NCBI GenBank assembly: GCA_010206225.2
Contig: VIQU02000024.1
Location: forward strand, 1-64,000
Length of the DNA stretch: 64,000 nt
Origin: Lachnospiraceae bacterium MD308
GTDB taxonomy: Bacteria > Bacillota > Clostridia > Lachnospirales > Lachnospiraceae
Direction: 5' to 3'
Shown: one piece after another, positions 62,354 to 64,000 of the stretch
How the letters are laid out: each line of letters begins with the position of its first letter
Position numbering within the stretch: position 1 is the stretch's first letter
Notes under the pieces: generated by a model
Told to the model about the DNA's origin: nothing
What the model saw: the letters and a program-made list of their open reading frames with translations, nothing else
The model's database searches: none
Position numbers and translations under genes: made by a program

Positions 62354-62653
62354 ATGGATAAGCTGATGTATATGATGATGATTGAAAAGACGAAAACTTA
62401 TAATAAGATAACAAAGAAGGTGGTTGAGGAACATGTAGAGAATATACGAAGGCTGGATGATGAAGGAAAACTGGAAATCTGCGGTGTGTTCAAAGGATAT
62501 CCGGGTATGGCAGGCATGTATATCCTGAAAACTGAAAGCCGTGAAGAGGCAGAGGAACTTTGCAAAAGAGAACCCTTGGTTATTGGGGGGTATGCAAAGT
62601 ATAAGCTGGTAGGTCTGCAAGTTGCGAACAGAGAAAATAATTATCTGCTGTGA
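62354..62653 (+). CDS. YciI-like protein
   Basis: The 99-residue protein has a ferredoxin-like YCII-type pattern: a first strand MYMMMIEKT, VVEEHVENIRRLDDEGKLEICGVF, then GMYILKTESREEAEELCKREPLVIGGYAKYKLVG. Members are small, mostly uncharacterised enzymes. The ATG at 62354 has GAAGGAGAA upstream; the frame back to 62285 lacks one. No partner gene is obvious. Confidence 0.72.
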   Translation: MDKLMYMMMIEKTKTYNKITKKVVEEHVENIRRLDDEGKLEICGVFKGYPGMAGMYILKTESREEAEELCKREPLVIGGYAKYKLVGLQVANRENNYLL

Positions 62654-62750
62654 CTGCCGGGAAGTATATGAAAATCTGATATAGTGATATGGCACAAGCA
62701 AAAGAGCGTGTAATGAAGCGGCAAATAGAATAATGTTTTATAGTCTGATG
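62654..62750. other. Intergenic region after the YciI-like gene
   Basis: Nothing recognisable is seen here apart from ordinary AT-rich sequence leading into the hairpin. Confidence 0.3.
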
Positions 62751-62783
62751 GGGTGCAGAGAAAATCTGTACCCTGTATTTTTA
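62751..62783 (+). terminator. Rho-independent terminator
   Basis: GGGTGCAGA (62751-62759) pairs with TCTGTACCC (62765-62773, one G-T pair) over a GAAAA loop and is followed by TGTATTTTT. Confidence 0.7.
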
Positions 62784-62846
62784 AGGACAGTCGGACAACA
62801 CGGCGGAGAAAATTGAAATGCTTCTAAGTGGATGGAGGATATTTGC

Positions 62847-62875
62847 TTGAAGTTCTTCCTTAAAATGTATATAAT
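62847..62875 (+). promoter_or_regulatory. Sigma-A type promoter of the B12-binding radical SAM gene
   Basis: TTGAAG (62847-62852) and a perfect TATAAT (62870-62875) are spaced by 17 bp. The transcript would carry the structured repeat element as a 5' leader. Confidence 0.55.
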
Positions 62876-62950
62876 ATTGACGATTAGGTTTTAACATATA
62901 CCGAGAAATCCTATAGAGAAGTCAGTGTGTAAAAAATTATGAAGTATGAT

Positions 62951-63137
62951 ATGATGTTGGAGTCAAAAGGTATTTTGCCCCATGATGCCACGGATTGTTC
63001 CGCACTTCGTGCTTCCACAATCCTAAAAATATTTAAAATCCGCCCTAACCGGGCTGCTTTTTCATGTTTTTACGGGTCCCAAAGTCATGTTTATTCATGC
63101 AAGCATGAATCACATAACCTTTTGACCCCAGCATCAT
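62951..63137. repeat. Structured element with 21-bp terminal inverted repeats
   Basis: The ends (62951-62971 and 63117-63137) are inverted copies agreeing at 19 of 21 positions. Inside are two more hairpins: GGATTGT/GCAC with GTGC/ACAATCC (62992-63023) and ATTCATGC with GCATGAAT (63093-63110). A GCCC-TAACC-GGGC hairpin followed by TTTTT lies between them. The overlapping 66-codon frame (62939-63139) is not considered a gene. It may be a miniature mobile element or a folded leader RNA. Confidence 0.6.
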
Positions 63138-63160
63138 GATATAAATTCGAAAGGAAACTT

Positions 63161-64000
63161 ATGAGAAAACTAGCCTTGAATGATGAAATATTATTAAAAA
63201 TCGAGAAGCCGGCCCGCTACATCGGTGGGGAAGTCAACAGTGTCATGAAAGACTCGGAAAAAGTGGATATCCGCTTTGCCATGTGTTTTCCGGATGTCTA
63301 CGAGATTGGCATGTCTCATTTAGGAATCCAGATTCTTTACGACATGTTCAATCGCTGGGAGGACGTATGGTGTGAGAGAGTCTATTCGCCGTGGGTGGAT
63401 CTGGACAAGATCATGAGAGAGGAACAGATTCCTCTTTTTGCTCTGGAATCTCAGGACCCGGTGAAAGACTTTGATTTTTTGGGTATTACGCTTCAGTATG
63501 AGATGTGTTATACGAACGTCTTGCAGGTTTTAGAGCTTGCCGGAATACCGCTTATGGCAAAAGAGCGTAAGAAACAGGATCCGATTGTGATCGGAGGAGG
63601 TCCTTGTGCTTACAATCCAGAGCCGCTTGCTGATTTTTTTGATTTATTCTACATCGGAGAAGGCGAGACAGTTTACCGTCAGCTCCTTGATTTATACAAA
63701 GAAAATAAGAATCATAACGGGACGAGGCAGGAATTTTTTGAGAGAGCGGCGGCGGTGCCCGGAATCTATGTTCCTTCCTTTTACGATGCCGCTTATCATG
63801 AGGACGGTACGCTGGCTTCTTTTGCGCCGAATAATACTTTCGCGCCGGAGACAGTGAAAAAGCAGATAGCCGTGGATGTAACGGACACCTATTATCCAAG
63901 GAAACCGGTTGTGCCATTTATGAAAGTGACGCAGGATCGGGTTGTGCTTGAGATTCAGAGAGGGTGTATCAGAGGCTGCCGTTTCTGTCAGGCAGGAATG
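63161..64000 (+). CDS. B12-binding domain radical SAM protein (TIGR03960-like), cut by right edge
   Basis: The 280 visible codons hold an N-terminal cobalamin-binding-like domain (FAMCFPDVYEIGMSHLGIQ, VIGGGPCAYNPEPLADFFD, YIGEGETVY) and end within the radical SAM motif RGCIRGCRFCQAG (CxxxCxxC). This is the usual layout of the TIGR03960 group, often followed by a TIGR03936 partner gene in Clostridia near ribosomal protein L21/L27 genes. AAAGGAAAC precedes the ATG. The C-terminal part is beyond the window. Confidence 0.9.
   Translation, partial: MRKLALNDEILLKIEKPARYIGGEVNSVMKDSEKVDIRFAMCFPDVYEIGMSHLGIQILYDMFNRWEDVWCERVYSPWVDLDKIMREEQIPLFALESQDPVKDFDFLGITLQYEMCYTNVLQVLELAGIPLMAKERKKQDPIVIGGGPCAYNPEPLADFFDLFYIGEGETVYRQLLDLYKENKNHNGTRQEFFERAAAVPGIYVPSFYDAAYHEDGTLASFAPNNTFAPETVKKQIAVDVTDTYYPRKPVVPFMKVTQDRVVLEIQRGCIRGCRFCQAGM

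Noticed and set aside
62787-62850. Short frame GQSDNTAEKIEMLLSGW looking like a gene end
   Set aside because: Too short and without start or family match to call a pseudogene.
62939-63139. 66-codon frame in the inverted-repeat element
   Set aside because: It runs through several hairpins and has no ribosome binding site.
1-64000. CRISPR array, rRNA or tRNA genes
   Set aside because: No regularly spaced repeats and no recognisable rRNA or tRNA sequence were found on either strand by reading; a dedicated tRNA scan was not possible.

Overview
The window looks like the chromosome of an anaerobic, endospore-forming member of the Clostridia, most likely Lachnospiraceae. The reasons are the gene order nusB-xseA-xseB-ispA-dxs-tlyA-nadK-argR-recN-spoIVB-spo0A, a separate MetH activation protein, RecU, lysine-rich secreted proteins with cell-wall-binding repeats, and moderate GC. 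The species cannot be told from sequence reading alone.

Layout. 1-305: the left edge cuts an IS3-family element (orfA on the minus strand), which abuts the 3' remnant of a surface-protein gene (306-677). 720-7329: a complete diversity-generating retroelement (DGR), in the order avd, template repeat (TR), RNA spacer, reverse transcriptase and a 1589-aa secreted target. The target's variable repeat (VR) lies inside a C-type-lectin-like DUF6273 domain, and the TR-VR differences are concentrated at template adenines. 7648-8586: an Rpn/PD-(D/E)XK protein. 8607-22766: prfC, asp23, nusB, exonuclease VII, isoprenoid genes, tlyA, nadK, argR, recN, the sporulation genes spoIVB and spo0A, and glgA. 22910-27982: metF, a split B12-dependent methionine synthase and asnA. 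28081-34245: a cell-envelope cluster with a wall-binding protein, two transglutaminase-like proteins, an AlgI/AlgX-like O-acylation pair and a G5 lipoprotein. 34301-42029: Xaa-Pro aminopeptidase, an Ldh-type dehydrogenase, a PQ-loop/SGNH-like membrane protein, a LysR regulator, pepD and an M23 peptidase. 42118-49914: RNA modification enzymes, a HAD phosphatase, a YgiQ radical SAM protein, an SDR, RluA and RecU. 49983-55107: a partial his operon (hisZ, hisG, hisD, hisB and a HisF-like/HisIE fusion). 55132-58431: a DUF1266 lipoprotein, a small membrane protein and an AGE-family epimerase. 58441-61325: an AT-rich accessory cassette with a C39/papain-like protein of unknown role. 61412-62257: a Mn2+ (yybP-ykoY) riboswitch and mntP. 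62354-64000: a YciI-like protein, a structured inverted-repeat element and a B12-binding radical SAM protein cut by the right edge.

The exciting system is the DGR. Avd and the reverse transcriptase would copy the adenine-rich TR RNA with errors at A and install the cDNA in the VR, so the cell makes variants of a secreted binding domain. Three details make it worth following: the target is downstream of the RT and translationally coupled to it (ATGA overlap); the VR lies in the middle of a long protein rather than at its end; and the RT has Ser instead of the usual Gln in the DGR-typical (I/L/V)GxxxSQ motif.
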